A stretch of 64,000 bases of DNA from Pseudomonas sp. St316 (GTDB lineage Bacteria; Pseudomonadota; Gammaproteobacteria; Pseudomonadales; Pseudomonadaceae). Position 1 is the first letter of the stretch, and each line of letters begins with the position of its first letter. The notes under the pieces were generated by a model. The model was not told the origin of the DNA, did no database searches, and saw only the letters and a program-made list of their open reading frames with translations. The translations under genes and the position numbers were made by a program. The stretch is taken from contig NZ_AP021901.1 in NCBI RefSeq assembly GCF_018325905.1, forward strand, positions 6,480,001 through 6,544,000, read 5' to 3'. Shown here piece after piece: positions 56,412 through 64,000 of the stretch.

Positions 56412-57806
56412 ATGGCATCCCGTGCCGTTTTTTCGCTCGCCCTCGGCGCGATCACCTTGTTGTCCGGCTGTTCGGCCTTTCGCAACTACGACAGTGAATT
56501 GGCCCAGACCAACCAGCAGTTGGCTTCCGGCAACGTCGACGCGGCATTGACGCTGCTGGAAAAGAACAACACCAGCCAGGACAAGGACCTGCTGTATTAC
56601 TTCGAGAAAGGTGAGTTGCTGCGCGCCAAGGGCGATTTGTCTGGTAGCCAGGTGGCCTGGACCAGTGCCGATCAGCAGGTTGGCCAGTGGGAAGACGCGG
56701 TCAAACTCGACACGGCCAAGTACTTGGCCCAGTTCGGCAGTTTCCTGGTCAACGACAAAGTCCGCCGCTACGAAGGCTACGACTACGAAAAGGTCATGCT
56801 GACCACGCAGATGGCGCTGAACCTGTTGGCCGTGAATGACTTCGACGGTGCGCGGACCCAGATCAAGAAGACCCACGAACGCGAAGCGGTGATCGCCGAC
56901 CTGCGGGACAAGGAATACCTCAAGCGCGAGGAAGACGCCGAGAAGCAAGGGGTCAAGACCGAATACAAGGACCTCAAGGGTTACCCGGTGGCCAGTCTCG
57001 ACGCCCCGGAAGTGGTCAGCCTGAAAAACAGTTACCAGAGCGCGTTCAGCCATTACCTGGCCGGCTTCGTCTATGAAGCCCTGGGTGAAAAGGACCTGGC
57101 CGCACCGGGTTATCGCAAGGCCGCCGAACTGCGTCCCAACACGCCGTTGCTGGAACAAGCCCTGCTCAACCTCGACAAGCCTGCCGCCAAGAACGATGAC
57201 AGCGACATCCTGATCGTGGTGCAGAGTGGCCTGGCACCGTCCCGGGACTCGATCCGCATTCCCCTGCCCTTGCCAATCAGCGGCAATCTGGTCATCACGC
57301 CTTTGTCGTTCCCTGTGATCAAACCTGATACCTCCACTGCCCCCGTCGGCCAGATCGGTGTCGACGGTCATCAGTTGGACCTGACCCAGCTCAATAGCAC
57401 CACCGCCATGTCCCGCCGCGCCCTGCGCGACGACATGCCGGGCATCATCCTGCGCACCACCGTGCGCGCCGTCACCCGTGGCGTGGCACAAAAGCAGATC
57501 AACGACACCAACCCCTTGGCCGGCCTGGCCGTCGGCCTCACCTCGGCCGTACTCGAAGGTGCCGACACCCGAACCTGGCGCACCCTGCCCGACTACACCC
57601 AAGTGGTGCGCCTGCGCCTGAAGAAAGGCGAACACCAGGTCACCTTGCCAAGCTCGGTGGGCGGCTCGGTGGTCAAGATCACCGTGGACCAGCGCTACCA
57701 GGTCATCAGCCTGCGGGCGGTGGGTAACCAGGTGTTCGCCGGCGGCCTGGCTGCCCAGGTGGTACCAAGCGCCAACCCGACCGCCATTGCCCTCAAGCAA
57801 CCTTAA
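56412..57806 (+). CDS. COG3014-family outer-membrane lipoprotein with TPR-like repeats
   Basis: 464 residues. Signal with lipobox: FSLALGAITLLSGCSAF, acylated Cys at about residue 20. The next 200 residues are helical with tetratricopeptide-like character (ASGNVDAALTLLEKNNTSQDKDLLYYFEKGELLRAKGDLSGSQVAWTSADQQV; AGFVYEALGEKDLAAPGYRKAAEL). The C-terminal half has beta-rich IRIPLPLPISGNLVITPLSFPVI and a helix pair near MSRRALRDDMPGIILRTTVRAVTRG. Start ATG 56412 at the signal. First gene of a four-gene run with ycfL-like, lpoB-like and a CsgG-like gene. Function unknown. Confidence 0.87.
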   Translation: MASRAVFSLALGAITLLSGCSAFRNYDSELAQTNQQLASGNVDAALTLLEKNNTSQDKDLLYYFEKGELLRAKGDLSGSQVAWTSADQQVGQWEDAVKLDTAKYLAQFGSFLVNDKVRRYEGYDYEKVMLTTQMALNLLAVNDFDGARTQIKKTHEREAVIADLRDKEYLKREEDAEKQGVKTEYKDLKGYPVASLDAPEVVSLKNSYQSAFSHYLAGFVYEALGEKDLAAPGYRKAAELRPNTPLLEQALLNLDKPAAKNDDSDILIVVQSGLAPSRDSIRIPLPLPISGNLVITPLSFPVIKPDTSTAPVGQIGVDGHQLDLTQLNSTTAMSRRALRDDMPGIILRTTVRAVTRGVAQKQINDTNPLAGLAVGLTSAVLEGADTRTWRTLPDYTQVVRLRLKKGEHQVTLPSSVGGSVVKITVDQRYQVISLRAVGNQVFAGGLAAQVVPSANPTAIALKQP

Positions 57807-57824
57807 GAACGGAGTCTTGTTCAC

Positions 57825-58196
57825 ATGCGTTTAAAACTGATCGCCGTCGGCGCCCTGGCCTTGCTGGCCGGTTGCGCCACCCCGCCGCCACCGGAGCCTG
57901 GCAGCGCCGCCAGCAAAGTCGTGGCAATGGGCAAGACCAAGAACATCGTGGTCGGCGCGATGCGCGTGGCCCGGGAAAACGGCTACATGACCGTCAATGT
58001 CCAGTTGAGCAACACCAGCTACAACAACAAGACGATGTATTACCGCTTTGCCTGGCTGGGGCCGGAAGGCTTTCCCATCGCCGAGGAAGAAACCTGGAAA
58101 AGCCTGACGCTGTACGGCGAACAGACCAGTTTCCTGCCGGCCATCGCACCGACACCCAAGGCGGTGGATTTCCGACTGGAAATCAATACCCCTTGA
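57825..58196 (+). CDS. YcfL-family (DUF1425) lipoprotein
   Basis: 123 residues. Lipobox signal MRLKLIAVGALALLAGCATPP (acylated Cys 17), a Pro-rich linker, and the YcfL domain: NIVVGAMRVARENGYMTVNVQLSNTSYNNKTMYYRFAWLGPEGFPIAEEETWKSLTLYGEQTSFLPAIAPTPKAVDFRLEI, a small beta-sandwich. In E. coli ycfL lies right before lpoB, the same pairing as here. It starts 18 bp after the COG3014 gene. A palindromic GATC element separates it from the lpoB-like gene. Confidence 0.87.
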   Translation: MRLKLIAVGALALLAGCATPPPPEPGSAASKVVAMGKTKNIVVGAMRVARENGYMTVNVQLSNTSYNNKTMYYRFAWLGPEGFPIAEEETWKSLTLYGEQTSFLPAIAPTPKAVDFRLEINTP

Positions 58197-58224
58197 ACCT
58201 GGCACCGCTGGGCCATTGGAGCTG

Positions 58225-58342
58225 ATGTAGGAGCTATGTAGGAGCTGACGAGTGCAACGAGGCTGCGATCTTTCCCCAGACACTTGAGTCCCAAGCGAAA
58301 GATCAAAAGATCAAAAGATCGCAGCCTTCGGCAGCTCCTACA
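58225..58342. repeat. Palindromic element with AAAAGATC octamer array (copy 3, three GATC units)
   Basis: Arms TGTAGGAGCTG (duplicated: TGTAGGAGCTA then TGTAGGAGCTG, 58225-58247) and CAGCTCCTACAG; GGCTGCGATCTTTCCCC; centre CACTTGAGTCCCAAGCG; GATC at 58301, 58309 and 58317 (8-bp period); then GCAGCCTTCGGCAGCTCC. Located inside the lipoprotein operon between ycfL-like and lpoB-like genes, so it could act as an intra-operon attenuator or mRNA-stability hairpin. Confidence 0.87.
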
Positions 58343-58425
58343 GTGCGCAGCCCAGCGGGACGGTGCGACGATTCGCTAAATCCCCTCGCCACAAAACCTT
58401 TTATACAGTTATTGAGAGCACCCAC

Positions 58426-59013
58426 ATGTTCGTACGCATTTCATCCCTCGCCCTCGCCGCCGTGCTGGTCAGCGGCTGTGCCAACAACTCGCCGGTCCTG
58501 GGCAACAAGAACATCAGCTACGGCGATACCAAGGCCGTGGAAACCGTGACCAACGAGTTCGGTTCCACCGACCTGCAAATGATCGCCGAGTCCATGACCC
58601 GCTCCCTGGCCCAGTCCGGCATCCTGCAGGGTCGCCCGGTGGTCCAGGTCTATGACGTGAAGAACAAGACCAGCGAATACATCGACACCCGCGAAATCAC
58701 CACCAGCATCAAGACCCAGCTGATGAAGACCGGCGCAGCCCGTTTCGCCAGCGACAACACCGCCATGGACAGCCAGGTCGACCAGCTCAAGCTGCAGAAC
58801 CAGAGCGGCCTGTACAAGAAGAGCACCGTGGCCAAGACCGGCAACATGATCGCTGCCAAATACCGCCTCGAAGGTTCCATCAGTTCGATCGTCAAGCGCA
58901 GCAGCGACTACAAGGACGTCTTCTACAAATTCAGCCTGCAATTGATCGACGTCGAAAGCGGTCTGGCCGAGTGGATGGACGAAAAAGAAATCCGCAAGAC
59001 CACGGAGCGTTAA
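58426..59013 (+). CDS. lpoB: LpoB-family lipoprotein (penicillin-binding-protein activator fold)
   Basis: 195 residues. Lipobox signal ISSLALAAVLVSGCANN (Cys about 18). The domain matches LpoB: NEFGSTDLQMIAESMTRSLAQSGILQGRPVVQVYDVKNKTSEYIDTREITTSIKTQLMKTGAARFASD, then AKYRLEGSISSIVKRSSDYKDVFYKFSLQLIDVESGLAEWMDEKEIRK. In enterics LpoB activates PBP1b. Pseudomonas PBP1b is known to use LpoP instead, so this copy may have another partner. Start ATG 58426 after TTGAGAGCACCC. The CsgG-like gene begins 3 bp after the stop. Confidence 0.88.
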   Translation: MFVRISSLALAAVLVSGCANNSPVLGNKNISYGDTKAVETVTNEFGSTDLQMIAESMTRSLAQSGILQGRPVVQVYDVKNKTSEYIDTREITTSIKTQLMKTGAARFASDNTAMDSQVDQLKLQNQSGLYKKSTVAKTGNMIAAKYRLEGSISSIVKRSSDYKDVFYKFSLQLIDVESGLAEWMDEKEIRKTTER

Positions 59014-59016
59014 GCC

Positions 59017-59760
59017 ATGCGCACATGGATAGGTATCATGGCCCTGGCCTGCGCATTTGGCGCGCAGGCGGCCCCCAAAGTCGCGGTGACCGACCTTGCG
59101 TTCCAGGAGCGGGTGGAGGAATACATCCACACGGTTTCGGCGCAGAACAACTTCCAGGCGAACCCTTACAGCGCCAGCGCTTCCTCGAGCTACGACGAGA
59201 TGGAAGCCACCAGCAGCTACATCGAGCAGGGCGAACTGCGCAAGTTCACCGGCGACATCAAGGGCGAGATCCTGCGCAGCGGAATGTTCCAGCTGACCCA
59301 GGGCACGCCCTACACAGCGGCGTCCAAGGGCGACGTCTATGACGTGATCAAGCGCATCAAGGCCGGGAACTTCAAGGGTGCCGACTACGTGCTGTTCGGC
59401 ACGGTGTCGGACATCGACTTCACCCGCGACATCAACGAGCTGGCCAATACCGACAGCTACTCGGCCGTGCTGGCGCTGACCCTGGTGGCAGACTTCAGCC
59501 TGATCAACACCAAGACCTACGAAATCACCTCGGCCTTTACGGCCATGGGCGAAGGCCAGGACACCAAGCTGTTGAACCACCGGGACGTGCACATCAGCCT
59601 CAACCGCCCGCGGGTAGTGCGCGATGTGTCCAAGGCGTTGGGTGAAGACGTGGCGCGGCAGCTGAGCGAACAGCTTGGCGGGCCGAGCTACCAGCAACCT
59701 GGTGAGCCGGTACAGCGCAACAATCTGCCCCGTGACACGGCGCCGGTGATTTTGCGCTGA
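59017..59760 (+). CDS. CsgG/LpoB-fold secreted protein
   Basis: 247 residues. Signal MRTWIGIMALACAFGAQA with AQA-A cleavage and no lipobox Cys. The rest resembles the CsgG/TolB-N/LpoB fold: PKVAVTDLAF, TGDIKGEILRSGMFQLTQGTPY, GADYVLFGTVSDIDFTRDINELANTDSYSAVLALTLVADFSLINTKTYEITSAFTAMGEGQ. Relative to curli CsgG the lipid Cys and transmembrane hairpin segments are not evident, so it is not a curli pore. It is 3 bp after the lpoB-like gene and surely co-translated. Periplasmic partner role inferred. Confidence 0.8.
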   Translation: MRTWIGIMALACAFGAQAAPKVAVTDLAFQERVEEYIHTVSAQNNFQANPYSASASSSYDEMEATSSYIEQGELRKFTGDIKGEILRSGMFQLTQGTPYTAASKGDVYDVIKRIKAGNFKGADYVLFGTVSDIDFTRDINELANTDSYSAVLALTLVADFSLINTKTYEITSAFTAMGEGQDTKLLNHRDVHISLNRPRVVRDVSKALGEDVARQLSEQLGGPSYQQPGEPVQRNNLPRDTAPVILR

Positions 59761-59793
59761 ATAACTGAGCGAATACTCTGTAGCGCAGAGGTC

Positions 59794-59882
59794 TTGTAGG
59801 AGCAAGGCTTGCCCGCGATGCAGGCGATGAGATCTTCCAGAAATCGAGTCGCCTGCATCGCGGGCAAGCCTTGCTCCCACAA
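59794..59882. repeat. Inverted REP pair (REPIN) after the CsgG-like gene
   Basis: TTGTAGGAGCAAGGCTTGCCCGCGATGCAGGCGATGAG and ATCGCGGGCAAGCCTTGCTCCCACAA. The left arm starts TGTAGGAGC instead of TGTGGGAGC, a mixture of the REP and GATC-element ends. A decayed piece GAGGGAGCTTGCTCCCGCTGGG lies further on at 60649-60670. Confidence 0.82.
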
Positions 59883-59907
59883 AGTAACTTCGCCAAAAGG
59901 TTTTGCT

Positions 59908-60540
59908 TTATGCAGCGGCCTTGCGAATCGTCGCGAGTAAACCCGCCGCGCCAATGAACATCCCCGCGAAGGCACGGTTCATTCGCCGTTGCTGTTTCGG
60001 GGTGCGCAACAGCCGCAGGACCTTGGACGCCAGCCCGGTGTACCCGGCCATGACGATGAGATCGACGACGACCATGGTGACGCCCAGGATCAGGTATTGC
60101 TGGATCAACGGTGCATGGGGATTGATGAACTGCGGCAACACCGCCAGCATGAACACCAGCGCCTTGGGGTTGCTGATGTTGACCAGGAAGCCGCGAAACA
60201 CCAGCGCCAGGGGCTTGCCGATGGGCCGCGGACCTGTATCGTCAGCCATTTCACCGGGAATGGCGCGCCACTGTTTGACACCCAGGTAGACCAGGTAGGC
60301 CACGCCGAACCATTTGATTGCATAGAACGCAGTGGCCGATGCCGTAAGGATCGCGCCAACACCGGCGGCGACGATCACGATTTGCACCGCCAGGCCCAAT
60401 TGCAGGCCCAAGGCGTTCCAGTAACCGCGCCAGAAGCCGTATCGCAGCCCGCTGGACATCGATGCAATAGCGCCGGCACCCGGCGAAAGACTGATCACCC
60501 AGCACGCAGCGAAAAACGCCAGCCATGTTTCCAGCACCAT
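59908..60540 (-). CDS. LysE/RhtB-family amino-acid exporter
   Basis: 210-residue inner-membrane exporter with six hydrophobic segments. LAFFAACWVISLSPGAGAIASMSSGLRYGFWRGYWNALGLQLG is the LysE start motif (SPGPG-like, here SPGAG); FYAIKWFGVAYLVYLGVKQWR and FLVNISNPKALVFMLAVLPQFINP are family hallmarks. Start ATG 60540. Monocistronic, bounded by REP sequences on the 3' side. Substrate (homoserine, threonine or other) cannot be deduced. Confidence 0.9.
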   Translation of the reverse strand: MVLETWLAFFAACWVISLSPGAGAIASMSSGLRYGFWRGYWNALGLQLGLAVQIVIVAAGVGAILTASATAFYAIKWFGVAYLVYLGVKQWRAIPGEMADDTGPRPIGKPLALVFRGFLVNISNPKALVFMLAVLPQFINPHAPLIQQYLILGVTMVVVDLIVMAGYTGLASKVLRLLRTPKQQRRMNRAFAGMFIGAAGLLATIRKAAA

Positions 60541-60685
60541 TGCACTCCCCGGCTCGAATTCGTCGAAACGAATAAGCTAATGCGCCGCCAGGCCGTTGAC
60601 CACCGTTTTTTTTTGCACAAGCACTCAAGCCGGCATGAACAGCGTGGTGAGGGAGCTTGCTCCCGCTGGGCTGCGTAGCAGTCCT

Positions 60686-61267
60686 TTACTCGACGAAACC
60701 ACCCACCGGAAACGCCTCGCTGCCGCGCCAACGTCGCACCGAACGCTGGAAGAACAGGCTGTTGGGCACTTGCACCATGGCGCTGCCGGTGCCGAGTTCC
60801 TCGGGTTCGATCAGCGTGGTGTACAGCAGGTTGATCGCCACCACGCGCCCCTTGATGCCGGGCTTGTCGGTGGTGTCCACCAGCTCGACCACATCGCCCA
60901 GGCGAAACGGTCCGACGGTGTAGATCAATACGGCGCAGAACAGGTTCGACAGCACGCTCCAGATGGCAAAGAACGCCACCGCTGCCACCGCGACGAAACC
61001 CGACAGTGCGGTCCATAGCACCGTGGCCGAGACGCCCAGGCGCTCGAGCACCACCAGCACCGCCGTGCCCATGATCAGCCAGCGCAGCACGCCCCGCAGG
61101 ATAATGACCAGTTGAGGTGGAAACGGGTAACGCTCACCCAGGCCTGTAAGGGTCCGCGCCACGACACGCTGCGCGACATAACCGGCCAGCAGGATCAGCA
61201 GGATTTGCACACCCAGCCAGATCGGCTCGATCCACATGACAGGTACAGGCAACGCCAACGCTTCCAT
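60686..61267 (-). CDS. Small MscS-family mechanosensitive channel-like protein
   Basis: 193 residues: three hydrophobic N-terminal segments (MWIEPIWLGVQILLILLAGYVAQRVV; VIILRGVLRWLIMGTAVLVVLERLG; VLWTALSGFVAVAAVAFFAIWSVLSNLFCAVLI, the pore helix TM3) and a short beta domain (FRLGDVVELVDTTDKPGIKGRVVAINLLYTTLIEPEE ... VQVPNSLFFQRSVRRWRG). The large C-terminal vestibule of MscS is absent. Start ATG 61267 overlaps the yheS stop by 1 bp, so it is translated from the same mRNA. Confidence 0.9.
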   Translation of the reverse strand: MEALALPVPVMWIEPIWLGVQILLILLAGYVAQRVVARTLTGLGERYPFPPQLVIILRGVLRWLIMGTAVLVVLERLGVSATVLWTALSGFVAVAAVAFFAIWSVLSNLFCAVLIYTVGPFRLGDVVELVDTTDKPGIKGRVVAINLLYTTLIEPEELGTGSAMVQVPNSLFFQRSVRRWRGSEAFPVGGFVE

Positions 61268-63177
61268 CAGGACAACGCCTCCAGCTCCGCTTGCAGGTTT
61301 TCCAGCAGTTCCAGCGCTTGCATCCACGCCTCCTCGAGCTCCGCTTCCCGAACCTTCAGCTTGGCCTGCTCGGCCAGCAGGTCGCGCAACTCATCTTTGC
61401 GCGCTGCCTCGTAGAGACCACTGTCGCCAAGGCTGGTTTCGATTTTTTGCAGTTTTTCATGCAGCTTGCCCAACTCGACTTCGAGCTTGTCGGCCTCGCG
61501 CTTGTGCGGCGCCAATTGCTGGCGCAATGCGGCGGCGGCCTGACGCTGGGCTTTCTTGTCGGTCTTGTCCGGGTTGACCGGTGTGTTGCTGACCGGCGCG
61601 TTGCGCTGGCGGTACTCCACCAGCCAACGGGCGTAGTCTTCCAAGTCGCCGTCGAACTCCTCGACCTTGCCGTCGGCGACCAGGTAGAAATTATCCGTGG
61701 TGCTCTTGAGCAAATGCCGATCGTGAGACACCACCAACACAGCCCCGCTGAACTCCTGCAAGGCCATGGTCAGGGCCAGGCGCATTTCCAGGTCCAGGTG
61801 GTTGGTCGGTTCGTCGAGCAGCAGCAGGTTCGGCCGGTCCCAGGCGATCAGCGCCAGGGCCAGGCGGGCCTTTTCGCCACCGGAGAAATTCAGCACCGGC
61901 TCGTCGATGCGCGCCCCGCGAAAATCGAAACCACCGAGGAAATCGCGCAGGGCCTGCTCGCGCTCGGTCGGTGCCAGGCGTTGCAGGTGCAACAGCGGGC
62001 TGGCCTTGGAGTCCAGGGAGTCGAGCTGATGCTGGGCGAAGTAACCGACCACGGTGTTCTCGCCCCGGGTCAGGCGCCCGGCCAGAGGTTGGAGTTCGCC
62101 GGAAAGGTTCTTGATCAGGGTCGACTTACCGGCACCGTTAGGCCCCAGCAGACCGATCCGCGCACCCGGGGTCAGTTGCAGCTTGACCTTCTCCAGCACG
62201 GTCTTGTCGCCGTAACCCAGGCGTGCGTCGGACAGGTCGATCAACGGGCTGGAAATCTTGGTCGATTCGCGGAAGACAAAATCAAACGGCGAATCGACAT
62301 GGGCCGCCGACAACTCTTCCATCCGCTCCAGCGCCTTGATCCGGCTCTGGGCCTGGCGGGCCTTGGTGGCCTGGGCCTTGAAGCGGGCGATGTAGCTTTC
62401 CATGTGCGCACGTTGCGCCTGTTGCTTCTCGTAGGCCTGTTGTTGCTGGGCCAGGCGTTCAGCACGAGCGCGCTCGAAAGCACTGTAGCCGCCACGGTAC
62501 AAAGTGAGCTTGCGCTGGTCGACATGGGCCACGTGATCCACCACCGCGTCGAGGAAATCACGGTCGTGGGAAATCAGCAGCAGCGTGCCCGGGTAACTCT
62601 TGAGCCAGTCTTCGAGCCAGATGATGGCGTCGAGGTCCAAGTGGTTGGTCGGCTCATCGAGCAACAGCAGATCCGAAGGGCACATCAAGGCCTGAGCCAG
62701 GTTCAGACGCATCCGCCAGCCACCGGAGAAGTCCCCGACCTGGCGATCCATTTGCTCATTGGTAAAGCCCAGGCCGGCGAGCAATTTGCGCGCACGGGCA
62801 TCGGCGGTGTAGCCGTCGGCACTGTCGAGCTCCGCGTGCAGGCGGGCCTGTGCGGCACCGTCGTGGGCCGCTTCGGCCGCAGCCAGGTCACGTTGCACCT
62901 GGCGCAGGCGCAGGTCGCCATCGAGCACGTAGTCCACCGCCAGGCGCTCAAGGGTGTCGACCTCCTGGCGCATGTGGGCGATGCGCCAATCAGCCGGCAA
63001 CAGGCAATCACCCGAGTCCGGGTGCAGCTCGCCTCGCAGCAAGGCGAACAGGCTCGATTTGCCGGCGCCGTTGGCACCGATGAGGCCAGCTTTGTGGCCG
63101 GCGTGCAGGGTCAGCTCGGCGTCTTCTAGCAGACGTTGCGGGCCACGCTGTAAAGTCAGGTTCTGAAGTCGGATCAT
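61267..63177 (-). CDS. yheS: ABC-F family ribosome-associated ATPase
   Basis: 636-residue soluble protein with two ABC domains: Walker A GLIGANGAGKSSLFALL and GLLGPNGAGKSTLIKNL, signatures VGDFSGGWRMRLNLAQAL and LNFSGGEKARLALALI, two DEPTNHLDL Walker B motifs, and a charged linker (LAQQQQAYEKQQAQRAHMESYIARFKAQATKARQAQSRIKALERME). The C-terminal coiled coil (QRQAAAALRQQLAPHKREADKLEVELGKLHEKLQ) fits YheS. It acts on the ribosomal E site. Start ATG 63177; 1-bp overlap with the MscS-like gene. Confidence 0.95.
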   Translation of the reverse strand: MIRLQNLTLQRGPQRLLEDAELTLHAGHKAGLIGANGAGKSSLFALLRGELHPDSGDCLLPADWRIAHMRQEVDTLERLAVDYVLDGDLRLRQVQRDLAAAEAAHDGAAQARLHAELDSADGYTADARARKLLAGLGFTNEQMDRQVGDFSGGWRMRLNLAQALMCPSDLLLLDEPTNHLDLDAIIWLEDWLKSYPGTLLLISHDRDFLDAVVDHVAHVDQRKLTLYRGGYSAFERARAERLAQQQQAYEKQQAQRAHMESYIARFKAQATKARQAQSRIKALERMEELSAAHVDSPFDFVFRESTKISSPLIDLSDARLGYGDKTVLEKVKLQLTPGARIGLLGPNGAGKSTLIKNLSGELQPLAGRLTRGENTVVGYFAQHQLDSLDSKASPLLHLQRLAPTEREQALRDFLGGFDFRGARIDEPVLNFSGGEKARLALALIAWDRPNLLLLDEPTNHLDLEMRLALTMALQEFSGAVLVVSHDRHLLKSTTDNFYLVADGKVEEFDGDLEDYARWLVEYRQRNAPVSNTPVNPDKTDKKAQRQAAAALRQQLAPHKREADKLEVELGKLHEKLQKIETSLGDSGLYEAARKDELRDLLAEQAKLKVREAELEEAWMQALELLENLQAELEALS

Positions 63178-63227
63178 AATGGCGGCGGAGTCTACCAGCT
63201 TCGCTCGCAACTGGCGCGAGTAGCACG

Positions 63228-63692
63228 ATGTCCCCTGACCTGTGGAGTTTTTCCCTCGACCTCTATGCCAAGCTTGGCGTAGAGCCTGCCTGCCTGGCAT
63301 CACAAGACGCCGGCGCCAACGTCTGCCTGCTGCTGTGTGGCCTGTGGCTGGCGCAGCGCGGCGTGGCCTGCAATGAATACAGGCTACAGCAGCTTCGACT
63401 ACTGGCCGAGCCTTGGGATGCCGAGGTGGTGCAGCCACTGCGCACGCTTCGCAGCCAATGGAAAACCAGCGCCCTCCAGGACACGGCCCTCAATAGCCTG
63501 CGCGAGCAGGTCAAGCAACTGGAGTTGGCAGCCGAACGGCGATTGCTGGAGCGATTGGAAGCGCTGGCCAAGGATTGGCCTGGGACACAACAGAACGATT
63601 CAGCACAATGGCTGCAAGGGCTGACGGCGAATGCCGGGCCCGCAAGCCGCGACGCGCTGCATCAGCTGCGCGTCGCGGTGTCCGGCACTTAG
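63228..63692 (+). CDS. TIGR02444-family protein
   Basis: 154-residue helical protein. SPDLWSFSLDLYAKLGVEPACLASQDAGANVCLLLCGLWLAQRGVA is the TIGR02444 hallmark, found in Pseudomonas between the yheS and algP genes. Start ATG 63228, divergent from yheS with a 50-bp spacer. The stop overlaps the convergent algP end by 4 bp. Function unknown. Confidence 0.87.
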   Translation: MSPDLWSFSLDLYAKLGVEPACLASQDAGANVCLLLCGLWLAQRGVACNEYRLQQLRLLAEPWDAEVVQPLRTLRSQWKTSALQDTALNSLREQVKQLELAAERRLLERLEALAKDWPGTQQNDSAQWLQGLTANAGPASRDALHQLRVAVSGT

Positions 63693-64000
63693 GAAGCGCT
63701 GGTTGGGGTGCTGCTGGTGCTCGGCGCAACGGCGGCGGATGGGCTGGTCGCCGCGGCCGGAGTGCTGGCGGTTGGAGCCGATGCCGTGGTCGGAGCCGGG
63801 GCCGGCGTCGCTGGCTTGGCGGCTGGCGCAGTCGCAGGTTTTGCAGCGACTGGCTTTTTCACGGCCGGTTTCGCTGCGGGCTTGGCGGCAGCTGGCTTCA
63901 CGGCGGCTGGTTTGGCAGCCGTTGGCTTGGCCGCAGCAGGCTTGGCCGCAGCCGGTTTGGCAGCGGGTTTAGCCGCCGCTTTGGCGGGGGCTTTGGCAGT
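63689..64000 (-). CDS. algP: AlgP, histone H1-like alginate regulator (C-terminal part)
   Basis: The visible about 103 residues are the C-terminal tail, with its 5' end outside the window. It is Ala/Lys/Pro-rich, with repeated KPAA units (AAKPAAKPAAAKPAAAKPTAAKPAAVKPAAAK) turning into an Ala/Thr/Ser/Pro end (APAPTTASAPTASTPAAATSPSAAVAPS). This is the low-complexity, histone-H1-like DNA-binding tail of AlgP (AlgR3). KPAA repeat number varies between strains by slippage. The location next to TIGR02444 and yheS supports the call. Confidence 0.87.
   Translation of the reverse strand, partial: TAKAPAKAAAKPAAKPAAAKPAAAKPTAAKPAAVKPAAAKPAAKPAVKKPVAAKPATAPAAKPATPAPAPTTASAPTASTPAAATSPSAAVAPSTSSTPTSAS

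Noticed and set aside
61291..63129. 612-codon open frame opposite yheS
   Set aside because: Antisense shadow of the ABC-F gene, which carries two complete ATPase cassettes.

Overview
The window looks like chromosome from a member of the Pseudomonas fluorescens species complex. Gene content and order (argA, argE; gcvT, gcvH; ubiI, ubiH, pepP, a ygfB-like gene, zapA, 6S RNA, fthC; glpT; ubiD, O-acetylase, rho, trxA; ppx, ppk, hemB; yheS, algP) follow the Pseudomonas backbone known from P. aeruginosa. Gene ends carry many REP sequences of the GTGGGAGCGAGCTTGCTCGCGAT type that is common in this complex. Every call rests on reading translations and sequence; no database search was possible.

Layout. 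1-2.3 kb: sulfur-starvation genes ssuA (cut by the window edge), ssuE and lsfA, all on the minus strand. 2.5-3.5 kb: an MntA/HepT-type (MNT/HEPN) toxin-antitoxin pair bounded by two very similar terminators. 3.5-8 kb: an OprD-family porin, argA and argE. 8-14.4 kb: a CYTH triphosphatase, an Lrp regulator divergent from a small ACT-like protein, an orphan GspE/PilB ATPase, the QmcA/NfeD pair and a DUF2388 protein. 14.5-19.1 kb: glycine cleavage genes and a ferric-iron ABC importer (FbpAB). 19.3-25.5 kb: ubiquinone hydroxylases, pepP and the zapA-ssrS-fthC cell-division/6S RNA/folate block. 25.6-31.5 kb: an EVE protein, a YhiI/RbbA/YhhJ-like efflux system whose central gene carries one certain and one possible frameshift, and an orphan FliL-like protein. 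31.6-41.6 kb: quinone oxidoreductase, glpT, ChaC, a ferredoxin reductase with ubiD, an O-acetyltransferase, rho and trxA. 41.7-45.5 kb: a regulator plus amino-acid ABC importer cassette lying between trxA and ppx. 45.7-54.1 kb: ppx, ppk, hemB, dedA, a sterol-desaturase-like protein, elbB and yaiI. 54.2-59.8 kb: a cytochrome c/FTR1 iron permease gene with a frameshift, then a four-gene envelope operon (COG3014 lipoprotein, YcfL, LpoB family, CsgG-like). 59.9-64 kb: LysE exporter, MscS channel, YheS, a TIGR02444 protein and the C-terminal part of algP.

Three themes stand out. First, two or three putative single-base losses sit in G/C homopolymers (28720-28726, 29081-29087, 56002-56006), so they are either real gene decay or consensus sequencing error. 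Second, there are two families of palindromic intergenic repeat: the REP pairs, and a less familiar element with TGTAGGAGCTG ends that contains a variable run of AAAAGATC octamers (copies near 17.9, 47.3 and 58.2 kb). Third, several small modules have no clear described role: the LpoB/CsgG-like operon, the Lrp-linked ACT-like protein, the orphan FliL-like protein and the GspE-QmcA-NfeD neighbourhood. No tRNA, rRNA, IS element, prophage or CRISPR array was seen.
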